From contig CALVRY010000124.1 of assembly GCA_944358755.1 (NCBI GenBank), forward strand, positions 1-6,789: DNA of 6,789 bases, in the 5' to 3' direction. This stretch comes from an uncultured Bacilli bacterium. Lineage in GTDB: Bacteria > Bacillota_I > Bacilli_A > RFN20 > CAG-826. The notes beneath the pieces were generated by a model. The model was not told where the DNA came from. It ran no database searches and worked only from the letters and a program-made list of their open reading frames with translations. A program made the translations under genes and the position numbers. Shown piece by piece: positions 5,397-6,789 of this stretch (positions are counted from its first letter, which is position 1; every line of letters starts with the position of its first letter).

Positions 5397-5738
5397 TTAA
5401 TCAGCGAATAAATTGATTGTTTCACCATCTTTAACAGTGACAATAGCTTTTTTGAATCCGCTAATAGTTCCTTTATATCTTGATCCACGTGTTGTAACTT
5501 TTGCAGGGACGTTAACTAAGTTAACTGCTGTAACGTTTACGTTGTAGATTTTGTGAATCGCGTTTTTGATTTGTGTTTTGTTAGCAGTTGATTTAACAAC
5601 AAATGTGAATTTGTTATGCTCTTGACTTGCTGACATACTTTTTTCAGTGATAAGAGGTTCAATAATTACATCGAAATCACTGATAGTTGCCTTCTTTGTT
5701 TTAACTTCTGCTGCAACTTCTTGTTTCTTTCTAGCCAT
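5397..5738 (-). CDS. rplW: 50S ribosomal protein L23 with short basic N-terminal extension
   Basis: L23 sits at the tunnel exit and is the docking site for trigger factor and SRP. The product is 113 residues against about 95-100 usually. The family start, DVIIEPLITEKSM, occurs at residue 23, so about 20 residues of mixed-charge sequence (MARKKQEVAAEVKTKKAT) are extra. NKFTFVVKSTANKTQIKNAI (42-61) and the YNVNVTAVNLVNVPAK segment (65-80) are the conserved core, followed by the RGSRYKGTISGFKKAIVTVK extension to the end. The glutamate typical of the trigger-factor docking site is not assigned here. Its ATG shares one base with the rplD stop (TAATG), and GAGGAGG (5749-5755) inside rplD is its binding site. 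No Met lies between residue 1 and Met35, which supports the long start. Confidence 0.96.
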   Translation of the reverse strand: MARKKQEVAAEVKTKKATISDFDVIIEPLITEKSMSASQEHNKFTFVVKSTANKTQIKNAIHKIYNVNVTAVNLVNVPAKVTTRGSRYKGTISGFKKAIVTVKDGETINLFAD

Positions 5739-6361
5739 TATTTAAGTTCCTCCTCAATCTTTTTAATAACTTCTTTTGTAGTAACTACTTTCTTGAAGTT
5801 AAGAAGATCATAAACGCTAACATTTCCTTCAACTCTGAAGCCAACGTTTGCAACGTTTGCACAAGCTTGAAGAACGAGTGGATCGCTTGAGATTACAAGT
5901 GTCTTTGTATTTTCAAGTTTGAATGCTTTTAATAAAGCAACGATTTCTTTTGTCTTACCACTTACTTTTAATTCATCAAGGACAACCATATCCTTTTTAG
6001 CAAGTTGACTATATGCACTCTTTAAAGCAAGTTTATGTTCTTTTTTGTTTTGTTTAATTTTGAAGTTTTGGATACCTGTTGGACCAAATACTGTTCCACC
6101 ACCAACCCAGATAGGTGATCTTGTTGAACCAGCTCTTGCTCTTCCAGTTCCTTTTTGTCTCCATGGTTTCTTACCGCCACCAGAGACTTCGAATCTCTTC
6201 TTTGTTTTAGCAGTTGCTTGTCTTGAATTTGCTTGATAAGTCATAACTGCATCAAACATTGATTGGTTATGGGGTTCAATTCCAAAGACATCTTTTGAAA
6301 CGCTTACTGTAGAAACTTCTGAACCATCTTGGGAATAGACTTTAAGTTTTAAATCTGCCAT
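5738..6361 (-). CDS. rplD: 50S ribosomal protein L4
   Basis: L4 is an early assembly protein whose extended loop reaches the tunnel constriction opposite L22. In many bacteria it also represses its own S10 operon; whether it does so here cannot be seen because the leader is outside. The product is 207 residues, the usual length. The loop is residues 54-94, including GGGKKPWRQKGTGRARAGST (61-80), the hallmark L4 segment where macrolide-resistance changes arise in other bacteria; this sequence appears wild type. The C-terminal globular part has VVLDELKVSGKTKE and LVISSDP. AAGGGAG (6368-6374) lies 6 nt before the ATG. The stop overlaps the rplW start by one base. Confidence 0.98.
   Translation of the reverse strand: MADLKLKVYSQDGSEVSTVSVSKDVFGIEPHNQSMFDAVMTYQANSRQATAKTKKRFEVSGGGKKPWRQKGTGRARAGSTRSPIWVGGGTVFGPTGIQNFKIKQNKKEHKLALKSAYSQLAKKDMVVLDELKVSGKTKEIVALLKAFKLENTKTLVISSDPLVLQACANVANVGFRVEGNVSVYDLLNFKKVVTTKEVIKKIEEELK
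5749..5755 (-). promoter_or_regulatory. rplW ribosome binding site inside rplD
   Basis: GAGGAGG is made of codons from the last six residues of L4 (IEEELK) and lies 10 nt before the rplW ATG. With the TAATG overlap, ribosomes ending on rplD can restart on rplW, an inference of coupling. Confidence 0.8.
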
Positions 6362-6378
6362 AGTTTTCTCCCTTCAAC

Positions 6379-6789
6379 TTATTTAGTTTCTTGTGCTGAA
6401 GTTTCTGCTGGAGCAGCTTCAACTTTCACGCTTCTATCAATTACAGGTTTAACTTTGTAATTTTGAAGTGAAGGTTTTACAGCACTTCTAATTTTAACGA
6501 TTGATTTTTTAGCACCTGGAACACCGCCTCTAACAAGGATGTAATTCTTTTCTGCATCAACTTTAACGATAATTTCATTTAAAACTGTTGCTGATTGATT
6601 ACCCATGTGTCCGGACATTTTCTTACCTGGGATAACACGGTTATTACATCTACCATTGTTAGCGAATGAACCTTGTTGTCTGTGGTAACCAGAACCATGA
6701 CCTTTAGGTCCGATTGCGTGGCCCCATCTCTTAATGACACCAGCATAACCTCTGCCTTTGCTTGTTCCGATAATGTCAACGATTTCTCC
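6379..6789 (-). CDS. rplC: 50S ribosomal protein L3, partial (N-terminal part beyond window)
   Basis: L3 is one of the first proteins to bind 23S rRNA and its long loop approaches the peptidyl transferase centre. I translated the minus strand from 6789 down and found 136 residues open to the window edge, about two thirds of a usual 205-215. VDIIGTSKGRGYAGVIKRWG (visible residues 4-23), GPKGHGSGYHRQQGS (27-41) and GKKMSGHMG (55-63) are L3 signature segments. VLVRGGVPGAKKS-type sequence follows in the C-terminal barrel. The loop tip reads FANNGRCNNRVIP instead of the GQNQTPGKVFK-like E. coli form. After about residue 115 there is an added tail, VKVEAAPAETSAQETK. No frameshift is present: the frame stays open through 6618, where an internal Met sits. 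Confidence 0.96.
   Translation of the reverse strand, partial: GEIVDIIGTSKGRGYAGVIKRWGHAIGPKGHGSGYHRQQGSFANNGRCNNRVIPGKKMSGHMGNQSATVLNEIIVKVDAEKNYILVRGGVPGAKKSIVKIRSAVKPSLQNYKVKPVIDRSVKVEAAPAETSAQETK

Noticed and set aside
6579..6779. A second minus-strand reading frame overlapping the start of the 79-residue open frame in L3, suggesting a frameshift or a split gene
   Set aside because: The correct L3 frame translates without a stop from 6789 to 6379 and contains continuous L3 motifs; the other frame is a shadow.

Overview
The window is a continuous stretch of the conserved S10-spc ribosomal protein cluster, all on the minus strand. In transcription order (high to low coordinates) the genes are rplC (5' end off the window), rplD, rplW, rplB, rpsS, rplV, rpsC, rplP, rpmC, rpsQ, rplN, rplX, rplE, zinc-type rpsN (rpsZ) and rpsH (3' end off the window). 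This is the canonical bacterial order with nothing inserted, lost or rearranged. The products are nine complete and one partial large-subunit proteins (L3 partial) and four complete and one partial small-subunit proteins (S8 partial).

The organism looks like a low-GC Bacillota or Mollicutes-side bacterium. The DNA is AT-rich, Shine-Dalgarno sites are strong (AGGAGG type) before nearly every gene, S14 is the short four-cysteine form, and L24, L5 and S8 read like Bacillota proteins. All 14 visible stop codons are TAA (10) or TAG (4), and none is TGA. Tryptophan is written TGG and no in-frame TGA was seen, so the window cannot tell the standard code from the Mycoplasma-type code. An uncultured gut Bacilli relative (Erysipelotrichales, RF39 or Acholeplasma-like) is a guess from memory of protein style, not a result.

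Layout: genes are packed with gaps of 28 nt or less, and rplD/rplW share one base (TAATG). From rpsC to rplN the gaps are only 2-3 nt and the ribosome binding site of each next gene lies inside the end of the previous one, which favours translational coupling. There is no terminator, RNA gene, mobile element or gene-free stretch, and no promoter was identified. The whole window appears to be one polycistronic transcript whose promoter and end are outside.

The least ordinary content is in the protein ends. L22 has a lysine-rich N-terminal extension of about 98 residues, nearly doubling the protein. L5 has a similar one of about 42 residues. The two share a 27-base identical start region and further related KKTT segments, as if one low-complexity leader had been copied between two ribosomal genes in the same operon. 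S17 carries an acidic C-terminal tail, and L23 and L3 have shorter extra ends. There is no evidence here of a novel enzymatic or defence system.
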